A stretch of 26,347 nucleotides of DNA from CAWBNS01 sp964445105. GTDB lineage: Bacteria; Chlamydiota; Chlamydiia; Chlamydiales; JAJFMA01. The stretch lies in the NCBI GenBank assembly GCA_964445105.1, contig CAYUJS010000025.1:1-26347 (forward strand), read 5' to 3'. Made by a program: the position numbers and the translations under genes. Below the pieces are notes generated by a model that saw nothing but the letters and a program-made list of their open reading frames with translations, was not told where the DNA came from and did not search any database. Positions 7,789-15,326 of the stretch are shown here, piece after piece (the stretch's first letter is position 1; each line of letters opens with the position of its first letter).

Positions 7789-7847
7789 CGGTTGGTTGCT
7801 GGCTCAGCTTTTTACGCCTGGGTCTTGCGCCCAACCGTCGTTTTTTT
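7789..7847 (+). terminator. Probable terminator of the ferritin gene
   Basis: CGGTTGG (7789-7795) pairs with CCAACCG (7831-7837). The intervening 35 bases contain a second small stem (GCTG/CAGC). A run of seven T follows at 7841-7847. The loop is long for a Rho-independent terminator, but the T run and location just after the ferritin stop support it. The T run also contains the stop codon of the opposing HTH pseudogene. Confidence 0.6.
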
Positions 7848-8130
7848 AGATGTGGCTTTGGCCCTCCAGCCTAACCAAAAAGCCCCTCAAGCGCTCTGAA
7901 GAAAATTCTGAAAATCTATCGCGTAGTAATTGAGATATTGTTGGCTGAGGCAGTTCCAGTAATTTTCCTATTTGCGCCTATGTAAGGCTACGCGCTTCGA
8001 CCAGTTTACCTACCTGGCCCACCAGCTCAGCTTTAGCTAACATCTCCTCGGCGTCGAGAAAGCCTAGATCCGCGAATATATTGTCAGTACCGACGTAGAT
8101 AGAGGTGTGGTCTTCGTTTGTATTGTTCAT
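7846..8130 (-). pseudogene. HTH (HigA-type) antitoxin gene with in-frame amber
   Basis: Reading the minus strand from the ATG at 8130, with a good AGGAG ribosome site, gives 94 codons to a TAA at 7846-7848. Codon 51 (7978-7980) is TAG. The N-terminal half contains NIFADLGFLDAEEMLAKAEL, the hallmark of the HTH_37/XRE antitoxin family (HigA2-like). After the stop the frame continues AQIGKLLELPQPTISQLL, the helix-turn-helix, then RFSEFSSERLRGFLVRLE. Family members usually have LTQAE at the break, so a single C-to-T change (CAG to TAG) explains it. No toxin gene (HigB/RelE type) is seen beside it. The gene is probably a recent nonsense mutant; suppression or a sequencing error are the alternatives. 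Being split, each half is too short to stand out as an ORF. Confidence 0.75.
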
Positions 8131-8211
8131 CGTTTTTCTCCTGTTCAGCTAACTATTTCCTGAAAATCGCCTAGAAAAGCAAACTATTCAAACAAGAGTC
8201 GAGCTCCTGCT

Positions 8212-8244
8212 AAAAAAAAAGCCGGCTGGGGACAGCTACCAGCC
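8212..8244 (-). terminator. Rho-independent terminator (minus strand)
   Basis: On the minus strand GGCTGG (8244-8239), a 9-base loop, CCAGCC (8229-8224), then GGC and nine T (8220-8212). This is a classic terminator shape. On the plus strand the stem is followed by only five T (8248-8252), so it may act weakly both ways. It would end a minus-strand transcript coming from the 8274-8531 region and separates that region from the HTH pseudogene. Confidence 0.65.
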
Positions 8245-8273
8245 TCATTTTTCTGCTCATCCGTCGCCTCCGC

Positions 8274-8402
8274 GATCAATTAAAACCAGCCAATGTGGCG
8301 CTTCCATTTAACTGCCGATGGCGCTGATCACGGAGAACCGGCCACTTTGGCGATTTCATTTAGCTATCGAGGGCGCGGATCAATCAGAACAAGCCACTTT
8401 TT
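8274..8402. repeat. 52-bp tandem repeats, probable IS21-type end remnant
   Basis: Two full units (8274-8325 and 8326-8377) and a partial third (from 8378), with an exact period of 52. Each starts GATCA and contains AGAACCGGCCACTTTGGCG or a close variant. The two full units agree at about three quarters of positions. IS21-family elements carry such multiple terminal repeats, and this text resembles them as I remember it, but no istA or istB gene is present in the window. I infer a solo end or scar. Confidence 0.5.
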
Positions 8403-8426
8403 TCCACCAAGTCCACTGTCAAATTT

Positions 8427-8531
8427 TCAGTCGGTGTCAAGCTGTGTTTGTTTTTTTCCTTTCCGGTAGCGCTGGCAGGCTCGCGCCCATTCTGTCGACG
8501 GATTTTGCATAAGGGCTAAGTCTTGGGGCAT
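8427..8531 (-). CDS. Possible 34-aa peptide
   Basis: Very short frame on the minus strand. It has an ATG at 8531 with a good ribosome site (AAAGGA, five bases upstream), a product rich in Lys/Arg/Gln in its second half (RYRKGKKQTQ), and a stop at 8427-8429. The 52-bp repeats and then a strong terminator follow. It could be a relic of a mobile-element gene. The rest of the gap 8131-8644 holds only the repeats, the terminator and a 7-bp dyad GGAGGCC/GGCCTCC (8556-8589) in the leader of the MFS gene. Confidence 0.2.
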   Translation of the reverse strand: MPQDLALMQNPSTEWARACQRYRKGKKQTQLDTD

Positions 8532-8644
8532 GGTGTCCTTTTGCAGGGCTATTTGGGAGGCCAATCGCAGCCTTTTTTGAGAGGCCTCCTTGGGGGTTAT
8601 CAATCTAGTAGAAACAAACGGACTGATGTGCCACTATCGCCTCC

Positions 8645-9841
8645 ATGAAGAATTATTCTGCCCTACAGCTTGTGCTTATTCTCACCCCGTTTGTATTTAC
8701 ATTTGCACTCGGGCTGGATATTTATATTCCTATTATTCCGCAAATGACTGAAACATTCAGCACAACGCCTGCCCTGATACAGCTTACAATGAGCTTGTTT
8801 CTACTCACAACAGGCGTCGGCCAATTGTTTATAGGCCCATTGGCGGATCGGTATGGCAGGCGGGCTATTTTTTACGGCGCTGCGCTTTGCTTTACCATCG
8901 GCGCTCTGTGCAGTGCCTTTTCGGGTCATATAGGCACTTTAATCGCGGCGCGCGTTATCACTTCAATAGGTGCTTGCGGGATGTTTGTCAGCGCATTTGC
9001 AGTGGTGCAGGACCTTTTTTCTAGCGAGCAGAGCGCAAAAATGTACAGCTTTTTAAACGGAGCTATAGGAATCTCGCCTACATTTGCACCTATTTTAGGG
9101 GGCTATTTAGCGGTCTATTTTGGATGGCAAAGTGTCTTCTATTTTCTCGCCGGTATTGGACTGGTAGCTCTTTTTGTAACGAAGCGGTACGTGCGCGAGA
9201 CGCTTGAGGAGGGACGGCGAGTAGAGATCGACTTAGCGATCTTTCGACGTTATTGGCACATTCTCTGCCATCGGCAGTTTCGGGTGTACGCGGAGCTGGC
9301 AGGTCTTGCTGAAGCTGTATTTTTCTGCTTTTTTTCCATTTCCCCTTTTATCATTATTTCCGTTCTTGGTGTGCCGGTGTATCAGTTTGGTTATTACTTT
9401 GCCGTTTTTGGCTTGGTCATATCTTTGGGTGGATTTGGAAGCGGAAAATTGATCGAGAAGATAGGCGTTGACGCAACTCTGGCTAGTGGCATTGGTTTAA
9501 TTCTCGTAGGGGGCATTTCGATGCTGGCTTGGGACTATTTGGCTGGGTTGAGTTTAGCGGGCTTTTTGATTCCTATGGTTTTTGCCTGTACAGGAGCGAT
9601 GTTTTTGGTGGGCGGATCCGCCGCGCGCGCCTTGGAGCCTTTTGAGGTTATTGCTGGCACGGCTTCGGCGGCGTTCGGAGCTGTGCAATTCGCCATTTCC
9701 GCCGTCGTTGGCTCTGCTCTTATGTTCTGCTCAACAAGTTCAACAGTGCCTTACGGAATATTTATTGTAGTGATTTCCTTCGTATCGGTAGGGCTTTTCT
9801 TTTACAGGCCCGTGAGCCAGCAAGCTGCTGTGTCGAACTAG
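8645..9841 (+). CDS. MFS drug-efflux transporter, Bcr/CflA type
   Basis: Inner-membrane proton antiporter of the major facilitator superfamily, 398 residues with about 12 hydrophobic segments. The first segment carries the Bcr/CflA signature Asp25-x-Tyr-x-Pro29-x-x-Pro32 (LDIYIPIIPQM). Motif A follows the second segment (GPLADRYGRR, residues 64-73), and a motif C-like GxxxSPTFAPILGG is near residue 145. Substrates in this family include bicyclomycin, chloramphenicol and sulfonamides; the actual one here is unknown. The start is an ATG at 8645; CCTCC just before it is a poor ribosome site. The gene sits next to an IS-like scar, consistent with acquisition. Its stop overlaps that of the opposing BPL_N gene by four bases. 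Confidence 0.88.
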   Translation: MKNYSALQLVLILTPFVFTFALGLDIYIPIIPQMTETFSTTPALIQLTMSLFLLTTGVGQLFIGPLADRYGRRAIFYGAALCFTIGALCSAFSGHIGTLIAARVITSIGACGMFVSAFAVVQDLFSSEQSAKMYSFLNGAIGISPTFAPILGGYLAVYFGWQSVFYFLAGIGLVALFVTKRYVRETLEEGRRVEIDLAIFRRYWHILCHRQFRVYAELAGLAEAVFFCFFSISPFIIISVLGVPVYQFGYYFAVFGLVISLGGFGSGKLIEKIGVDATLASGIGLILVGGISMLAWDYLAGLSLAGFLIPMVFACTGAMFLVGGSAARALEPFEVIAGTASAAFGAVQFAISAVVGSALMFCSTSSTVPYGIFIVVISFVSVGLFFYRPVSQQAAVSN

Positions 9842-10521
9842 AGTAGTCGGTTCAGCAGGGCTTTGAAAAGTTCTTTTCGTTGTTTTTCGCTAACTTCACA
9901 GGTTTGGATCGTGTACTCCGGGTGCACGCCGGAGAGGATGGCCAAGCCTTTCCCTACCCGACACTCGATCAAAGCAGCCGGCTGGCCTGGTAGATTGCGG
10001 TAGTGCGCCAACACGTTCACGGAGGGATAAAGAGCTGCATCCGAAAAAGAGCAGCCGCCATTAAAGTAGGCGGCGGAGAGCTCTCCTGAGGCCAGTGAGA
10101 GCGGAGCGATCCGCGCGCCCTTTTCAGATTCGTAGCAAAATTGGCCTTTGCCGTAGGCAGGGCCTTCGGCAGTCCCTGGGAAAAAAGCCAGCTCACGCTG
10201 GCCGCTCACTTCGAGCGGCTGTCCCATCTCGAACTGTACACTTTGGCTGCCGTAGTAACCGCCAGCGCAAATGCCCAGGTAGTTTCCGCCCTTTTCCACG
10301 AACGTACGGATACGTCTATTTAGGGGGCCTTTAAGAGCATCGTGGTAGGGCACGTCCCTGCCTCCCGCAAAGATCAACAACGCAGTCTGGTCTTCCCAGC
10401 TAGCTGCAAGGTCGGCCGGACCTACCAATTTTATGGAGAGGGGCCGCAACTCGGTTTTAAGAGCCCTTAAGCAACGAAAATTGGCTCCAGGGCCTTTATA
10501 AATGAGAATTTGTGTGGTCAC
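9838..10521 (-). CDS. BPL_N-type glutamine-amidotransferase-like protein
   Basis: 227-residue cytosolic protein of the class I amidotransferase fold, as in the N-terminal domain of eukaryotic biotin protein ligase (BPL_N family). The likely triad is Cys85 in the nucleophile elbow (YLGICAGGYYG), His200 and Glu202 (GVHPEY). It also has the family's early FAGGRDVPYH loop (residues 51-60). No biotin-ligase catalytic domain is attached. Its GTG start overlaps the bioY stop (GTGA), so it is translated with the biotin transporter. I infer a role in biotin handling, for example acting on a biotin amide or conjugate, but no reaction is established for the bacterial standalone form. Confidence 0.8.
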   Translation of the reverse strand: MTTQILIYKGPGANFRCLRALKTELRPLSIKLVGPADLAASWEDQTALLIFAGGRDVPYHDALKGPLNRRIRTFVEKGGNYLGICAGGYYGSQSVQFEMGQPLEVSGQRELAFFPGTAEGPAYGKGQFCYESEKGARIAPLSLASGELSAAYFNGGCSFSDAALYPSVNVLAHYRNLPGQPAALIECRVGKGLAILSGVHPEYTIQTCEVSEKQRKELFKALLNRLL

Positions 10522-11066
10522 TGCCGTGATTTTAGATAGCCTGTCACTAGGGCGGACTTCAAGAGTTCACCGGGGATGAAGGGTAGAAATCCCATCCAAA
10601 ACATTTGTTGTGCTCCGACGAAAAAGCCTAACCACAGAGTGCCAAGAGCCAGTTGTAGGGCACAAGCAAAAACCAACGTGGCAAAAGTGGCTATGCTGTT
10701 GAGGTGCGTTCGATGCTCTAGTAACCACCCGGCAACGAAGATCTGTGCGGCTAAGCCGATTAAATAGCCTCCCGTAGGGCCTGCTAGCGCAAGAACAGCG
10801 GGACAACCGCCAGCAAAAACAGGCAAACCTGCACAACCCATTCCAAAGTAGGTCAGTAGGCTGAGCATGCCTTTTCGACTACCCAAAGTGGCGGCCACCA
10901 GCAAAGTTCCGAATGTTTGTGCGGTAAGGGGGACGGGGCTGAACGGGATCGGTATCTGAATTTGTGCCAGTAGCGCAAGCAAACAGGCCGCGCCTAAGAC
11001 CTGGAGAAAGGAAAGAAGCGAGGTATGGGTTCGATAAACGGGCAGGGTAGCCGCTAGAGTAACCAT
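10518..11066 (-). CDS. bioY: Biotin transporter substrate-binding subunit BioY
   Basis: Membrane S-component of an ECF-type biotin importer, 182 residues with about six hydrophobic segments. BioY hallmarks are present: FSPVPLTAQTFGTLLVAATLG near residues 42-62, GPTGGYLIGLAAQ near 96-108, and the C-terminal PFIPGELLKSAL. No EcfA or EcfT gene is in this window, so it may work alone, as some BioY proteins do, or share modules encoded elsewhere. The ATG has GGAG six bases upstream. It lies 34 bases downstream of tRNA-Asn on the same strand with no terminator visible, so the tRNA promoter may drive it. It is followed directly by the BPL_N gene. Confidence 0.93.
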   Translation of the reverse strand: MVTLAATLPVYRTHTSLLSFLQVLGAACLLALLAQIQIPIPFSPVPLTAQTFGTLLVAATLGSRKGMLSLLTYFGMGCAGLPVFAGGCPAVLALAGPTGGYLIGLAAQIFVAGWLLEHRTHLNSIATFATLVFACALQLALGTLWLGFFVGAQQMFWMGFLPFIPGELLKSALVTGYLKSRQ

Positions 11067-11100
11067 CTTTTGCTCCGAAAGCTGTCTTGATGAAGGAAAG

Positions 11101-11172
11101 CTCCGGAAGTAGGATTCGAACCTACGACCAATGGATTAACAGTCCACTGCTCTACCGCTGAGCTATTCCGGA
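11101..11172 (-). tRNA. tRNA-Asn (anticodon GUU)
   Basis: Minus-strand cloverleaf. The acceptor stem TCCGGAA/TTCCGGA is followed by discriminator G, with D arm AGCTCAGCGGTAGAGC. The anticodon stem GTGGA/TCCAT encloses loop CTGTTAA (anticodon GUU). The T arm GTAGGTTCGAATCCTAC is perfect. CCA is not encoded. Confidence 0.97.
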
Positions 11173-11184
11173 ATACGAAACAGT

Positions 11185-11213
11185 AGTCTACTGATGAGGT
11201 GTTTTTGCTGCAA
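11185..11213 (-). promoter_or_regulatory. Promoter of tRNA-Asn (and perhaps bioY)
   Basis: On the minus strand TTGCAG (11213-11208), a 17-base spacer, TAGACT (11190-11185). The start of transcription should be about 7 bases further on, just before the tRNA 5' end at 11172. Confidence 0.65.
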
Positions 11214-11234
11214 AGGGAAAATGCGATCCTTTTC

Positions 11235-11263
11235 TTGTTGGTTGTTTCTCGATCCGCTATGAT
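11235..11263 (+). promoter_or_regulatory. Promoter of the M16C protease gene
   Basis: TTGTTG (11235-11240), a 17-base spacer, TATGAT (11258-11263). It is divergent from the tRNA-Asn promoter. The predicted leader is about 22 bases and includes the ribosome site GGGGAAGAGG before the ATG at 11293. Confidence 0.65.
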
Positions 11264-11292
11264 GCCAAACTTTGGATAGCGGGGAAGAGGCA

Positions 11293-14271
11293 ATGAATTC
11301 AGCAACAGTCAAGAATCTTAAGCAGGTCGGAGACACGTACCGAGGTTTTCGAGTCACTAAACATCAAGCAATCCCTGAGCTTCGTTGTACGCTTTGGGAA
11401 TTGGTGCACGAGGCGACAGGAGCCGAGGTACAGTATTTGGGCAATGATGATCCTGAAAACCTTTTTTGCTTGTCGTTTAAAACGCGTCCCTCCAGCTCAA
11501 ATGGCGTTGCCCATATCTTGGAGCACACTGTACTCTGTGGTTCGGAGAAATTTCCGGTGAAGGATCCTTTCTTTGCGATGACGCGACGCAGCCTAAATAC
11601 CTTTATGAACGCGATGACAGGCTCGGACTTCACCTGCTACCCGGCTTCTTCGCAGGTGCCTGCAGATTTTTACAATCTGCTTGAGGTGTACCTGGATGCA
11701 GTCTTTCACCCTAAACTTGAAGAGCTAAGCTTTCGCCAGGAAGGGCATCGTCTGGAGTTTGCCGATTCCGAAGATCCACAGTCGCCTCTGGAGTACAAGG
11801 GAATCGTCTACAACGAAATGAAAGGCGCTATGTCGTCACCCACGTCGCGTCTCTATGATATTGTGGGACAGTCCTTGATCCCCGATCTTACCTACGCGCA
11901 CAATTCCGGTGGGGACCCGAAAATAATTCCAGAGTTAACCTACGAGGAATTTAAACGTTTTCACGAAGAGAACTATCACCCAGGGCGTTGCCTATTTTTC
12001 TTTTATGGTGATTTGCCATTGGAAGAGCACTTGGATTTCATTGCCTCGCACACGTTAGAAAAAAGTAGCCGCGCTGCGCCTCTGGCACCGATACCGCGTC
12101 AGCAGCGCTTTGAAAAGCCTCTTTATAGGCAAGAAGCATATCCACTGGCTGCTGACCAGTCCACTAAAGACAAAACCTTTGTAGCGTTTGCCTGGCTGAC
12201 TTGTCACGTGCTGGAGCAAGAAGAGGTGTTAGCTTTGGAAGTACTGGATTCTGTGCTGACCGATACCGATGCTTCCCCTTTGAAAATGGCTTTGCTCAAG
12301 ACCGGATTGTGCCGCCAGGTTAGCTCCTCGCTAGATGACGACATCACAGAAGTCCCTTGGGTGATCGTTTTAAAAGGGTGTAACGCTGACAGAGCGGATG
12401 AGCTGGAAGCCCTACTCTTTGAGCGGCTCAAACAAATCGCCAAAGAAGGGATTCCGCAGGAGCTGATCGATGCTTCGATACACCAGGCAGAGTTCTACCG
12501 CAGCGAAATTACCGGCAATAGCCAGCCCTTTGGGCTGACACTCTTCATGCGCTCTGCATTGCTCAAACAGCATGGAGGCGACGCTGAGAATGGGCTTGTG
12601 ATTCGCACGCTATTTTCAAAATTGCGCGAGCGCATGGCTGCTTCTCCGCGCTTTTTTTCCGAGCTCATCGAAAAGTATATGATCAACAATCCCCATCGTT
12701 TGCGGTTAGTTCTCGCACCCGATGCAGCGCTAGCACAGCGCGAGGAAGAGGAAGAAAAAACACGCCTACAAGAGCTGCAAAAAAAACTCGACCCTGCGAA
12801 AATTGCAGAGGTGCTGCGAGACGCTGCGCGCCTTTATCAGCACCAAGAAGAGCAGCTATCGCAAGATATTAACTGCTTACCTAAAGTGAGTTTATCAGAT
12901 GTGCCGCACGAGCCGCGTGATTATCCATTGGCGCGCGAGTGCTGTGGGAATCTGGAAGTTTTTCACCATGATTGTTTTACCAATGGCATTGTCTACGCGG
13001 AGATTGTCTATCCGTTGCCCGAGCTTACGGACGAAGAGCTCCCTTACGTGCGGCTGCTGACCAACCTGATCGGTCAGGTAGGCTGCGGGGGCAGAAGCTA
13101 TGTGGAAACGTTAGAGTATATCCAAGCTTACACAGGTGGAATCGGTGCGTCGCTAAACCTGAATGTGAGCGCTGTGGATCAGAAACGTTACCGCCCAGCT
13201 TTACACATTCGTGGCAAAGCCCTCCACCACAAAGTTGAAGAGCTTTTCACTATTTTTGCCGATCTGGTGCAGTCACTAGATCTCACGGACCGAGATAGGC
13301 TCAGAGAGATCATCCAGAAACATTTCACTGCTCTAGAAGGAAGCCTGGCCGGCCAGGCGATGCGTTATGCCCAGACACTGTCAGCAGCTGGTCTAGATGC
13401 CTCTTCTTACCTAACGTCTCGCTGGGCTGGTTTAGACTATTTTGTAGCTATGCGCGAGCTGGCGCAAAATCTCGACGAGCGCCTTGAAGAGTTGGTGCAG
13501 AAGCTGATCGATATACGGGATCGACTCCTTCCGCTAGAGGGTGCGCAGCTCATCTTGTCGTGTGAGGATGAGTACTATGTGGAGCTGAAGCAGCGTGGTT
13601 TCTATGGTTTGCAAGAGATTGTGGGTAAGAGCTTTCAGCCTTGGGTAGACAAGTTTACTACAAAATTACCAGATCCGCAAGGGTGCATTGTAGCTTCTCC
13701 GGTTGCGTTTATCGCTCTAACGGTACCTACGATTGGATATTCTGATCCCACAAGTCCCGCACTAAATATTGCTGCCAACCTGCTACAAAATAAAACGCTT
13801 CACCACCGCATCAGAGAAGAAGGCGGTGCTTATGGCGGCGGGTCAGATACCAACCCGATGTGCGGACATTTTTATTTCTATTCCTACCGAGATCCTCACG
13901 TTGCAGCCACGTATGAGGCGTTTGAGCAAGCTGTGCTTGAGGCTATCGCTGGGCAGTTTTCCGAGCAAGACCTAGAAGAGGCCAAGCTTGAGGTCATTCA
14001 GGACTTTGACTCGCCGGTGGCCCCAGGCTCGCGCGCGTCGGTTGCATTCGGCTGGTTAATGGCGGGTAAGACATTAGAAATGCGTCGTCAGTATCGTCGA
14101 CGCACTCTTGCCGCCACTAAAGAGGAAGTGATCGCTGCTCTCAAAAGTAACGTTGGCAAGCGACTCAAAGAGTTTCCCCTCATCGTGTTTGGAGGCAAAG
14201 AGCTTCTCGAAAAAGAAAACGCCTTGATGAAAGAGAAGGGGCTCCCTACTTTCAAGATTCATAAGATCTAG
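11293..14271 (+). CDS. M16C metalloprotease, presequence-protease (PreP)-like
   Basis: Large zinc peptidase of 992 residues that encloses and cuts short unstructured peptides. The inverted zinc motif HxxEH is His74-Ile-Leu-Glu77-His78, with the third ligand Glu175 in YNEMKG. The C-terminal half holds the second M16 pair of domains and the substrate-binding REEGGAYGGGSD loop near residues 848-859. Length and order (two M16 halves joined by a long helical linker) fit the PreP/M16C group rather than pitrilysin. The start chosen is the ATG with GGGGAAGAGG upstream; a TTG at 11272 would overlap the promoter. No signal peptide, so it probably acts in the cytosol. C. trachomatis also has an insulinase-family protein. 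The stop codon abuts that of the opposing methyltransferase gene. Confidence 0.92.
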   Translation: MNSATVKNLKQVGDTYRGFRVTKHQAIPELRCTLWELVHEATGAEVQYLGNDDPENLFCLSFKTRPSSSNGVAHILEHTVLCGSEKFPVKDPFFAMTRRSLNTFMNAMTGSDFTCYPASSQVPADFYNLLEVYLDAVFHPKLEELSFRQEGHRLEFADSEDPQSPLEYKGIVYNEMKGAMSSPTSRLYDIVGQSLIPDLTYAHNSGGDPKIIPELTYEEFKRFHEENYHPGRCLFFFYGDLPLEEHLDFIASHTLEKSSRAAPLAPIPRQQRFEKPLYRQEAYPLAADQSTKDKTFVAFAWLTCHVLEQEEVLALEVLDSVLTDTDASPLKMALLKTGLCRQVSSSLDDDITEVPWVIVLKGCNADRADELEALLFERLKQIAKEGIPQELIDASIHQAEFYRSEITGNSQPFGLTLFMRSALLKQHGGDAENGLVIRTLFSKLRERMAASPRFFSELIEKYMINNPHRLRLVLAPDAALAQREEEEEKTRLQELQKKLDPAKIAEVLRDAARLYQHQEEQLSQDINCLPKVSLSDVPHEPRDYPLARECCGNLEVFHHDCFTNGIVYAEIVYPLPELTDEELPYVRLLTNLIGQVGCGGRSYVETLEYIQAYTGGIGASLNLNVSAVDQKRYRPALHIRGKALHHKVEELFTIFADLVQSLDLTDRDRLREIIQKHFTALEGSLAGQAMRYAQTLSAAGLDASSYLTSRWAGLDYFVAMRELAQNLDERLEELVQKLIDIRDRLLPLEGAQLILSCEDEYYVELKQRGFYGLQEIVGKSFQPWVDKFTTKLPDPQGCIVASPVAFIALTVPTIGYSDPTSPALNIAANLLQNKTLHHRIREEGGAYGGGSDTNPMCGHFYFYSYRDPHVAATYEAFEQAVLEAIAGQFSEQDLEEAKLEVIQDFDSPVAPGSRASVAFGWLMAGKTLEMRRQYRRRTLAATKEEVIAALKSNVGKRLKEFPLIVFGGKELLEKENALMKEKGLPTFKIHKI

Positions 14272-14286
14272 TCACAAGCAGATCTT
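14263..14286. terminator. Dyad spanning two convergent stop codons
   Basis: AAGATCT (14263-14269) and AGATCTT (14280-14286) with a 10-base loop, lying across the adjacent stop codons of the protease and methyltransferase genes. There is no T run, so it may simply stabilise 3' ends or slow polymerase from both sides. Confidence 0.35.
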
Positions 14287-15252
14287 CCAGCATCGGTGAA
14301 TTTTCTCATTGCGAAAATCCGAAGGAATCGTCTTGTCAGTGACTTCTTGAATGGTGTAGCTCTCAAAAAGCTCTTTTTTGAAGCTAAATTTGCGGAAATT
14401 GGTGCTAAAAAATAGCACACCTTCTTTTGCAAGCAGCCGCAAAGATTTGGTCAACAAGGGGATGTAATCAATTTGGATGTCAAACATCTGGTCCATTTTT
14501 TTGGAACGAGAAATTGTCGGAGGATCGATGATGATCAGGTCATACTGCACGCCATCGCGTATTTCATCGTCGACAAATTTGAGACAATCGGCGCGCACGA
14601 TCTCGTTATTTTTGAGCGGTAAATTGTTGAGGATGAAATTATCCCTGCCCCAGGCTGTGTATGTGTTGGATAGATCGACGCTTTTTGTGAACAAAGCACC
14701 AGCTGCCGCAGCTTGGACACTAAACGAACAGGTATAGGCAAACAGATTTAACATACGCTTCCCCTTAGCAAGCGAAGCAATGTAGTGGCGTGTTTGGCGA
14801 TGATCTAGAAATAAGCCGGTGTCTAAATAGTCTTGGAGGTTAATTCTAAATTTTACTCCATACTCATGCACAACCAAAAACTGCTTTTGCTCATCCACTT
14901 TTTCGTACTGTTCGGATTTTGCTCGTTTTTTGCGTGTACGCCAAAAAATCGATTCCAACGGAACTCCAAAGAGAGCTTTTAAGGTCTGGTTTACCTCTTC
15001 CGTCAGGGCCTCTGGTGCTTCGTCACTCTCGCGGTTTTTAGAAAAGTACTGGACGCAAAACCGACCCGCATAAAAATCGATCGCCAACGGATATCCTTTG
15101 ACATCGCGATCATAGATGCGAAAGCAGTCAGTTGAAGTTCTTTTGGCCCATTTACGTAAATGGCGATAGTTTTTTCGGAGGCGATTTTTGAAGGGCGAAC
15201 TCTTGTCTTCGCCCTCAGCGATCGGTGGGAGAATAAGCGTAAGATCTTGCAT
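14272..15252 (-). CDS. rlmK: 23S rRNA methyltransferase, RlmK-type (m7G2069)
   Basis: S-adenosylmethionine-dependent class I methyltransferase of 326 residues. It resembles the C-terminal RlmK half of E. coli RlmKL along its whole length, judged from memory: NRLRKNYRHLRKWAKR, CFRIYDRDVKGYPLAIDFY, then DYLDTGLFLDHRQTR, the SAM-binding LNLFAYTCSFSVQAAAAGA and the catalytic-type IIDPPTISRSKKM. In RlmKL the matching motifs are DYLDTGLFLDHR and DPPTFSNSKRM. So the likely reaction is N7 methylation of G2069 in 23S rRNA. The RlmL (m2G2445) half and THUMP domain are absent here. Start is the ATG at 15252; no strong ribosome site. The related RlmI family (m5C1962) is the alternative but fits the N-terminal part less well. 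Confidence 0.82.
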   Translation of the reverse strand: MQDLTLILPPIAEGEDKSSPFKNRLRKNYRHLRKWAKRTSTDCFRIYDRDVKGYPLAIDFYAGRFCVQYFSKNRESDEAPEALTEEVNQTLKALFGVPLESIFWRTRKKRAKSEQYEKVDEQKQFLVVHEYGVKFRINLQDYLDTGLFLDHRQTRHYIASLAKGKRMLNLFAYTCSFSVQAAAAGALFTKSVDLSNTYTAWGRDNFILNNLPLKNNEIVRADCLKFVDDEIRDGVQYDLIIIDPPTISRSKKMDQMFDIQIDYIPLLTKSLRLLAKEGVLFFSTNFRKFSFKKELFESYTIQEVTDKTIPSDFRNEKIHRCWKICL

Positions 15253-15303
15253 GGCGTCATTGTCCTGGAAACAGCGGTTGGGCGGCCAAATGCCGGCTCT
15301 AGG

Positions 15304-15326
15304 ATTATACGAGAAGCGCGATTATA
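15304..15326 (-). promoter_or_regulatory. Two TATAAT boxes upstream of rlmK
   Basis: On the minus strand there are two perfect TATAAT hexamers, at 15326-15321 and 15309-15304, with starts 17 bases apart. Neither has a clear -35 at the normal distance. Either could be the -10 of the rlmK promoter, giving a leader of about 45-60 bases. Confidence 0.45.

Noticed and set aside
8318..8512. 64-codon plus-strand frame over the 52-bp repeats
   Set aside because: It is made from repeat DNA and ends in low-complexity T-rich sequence; no domain or ribosome site.
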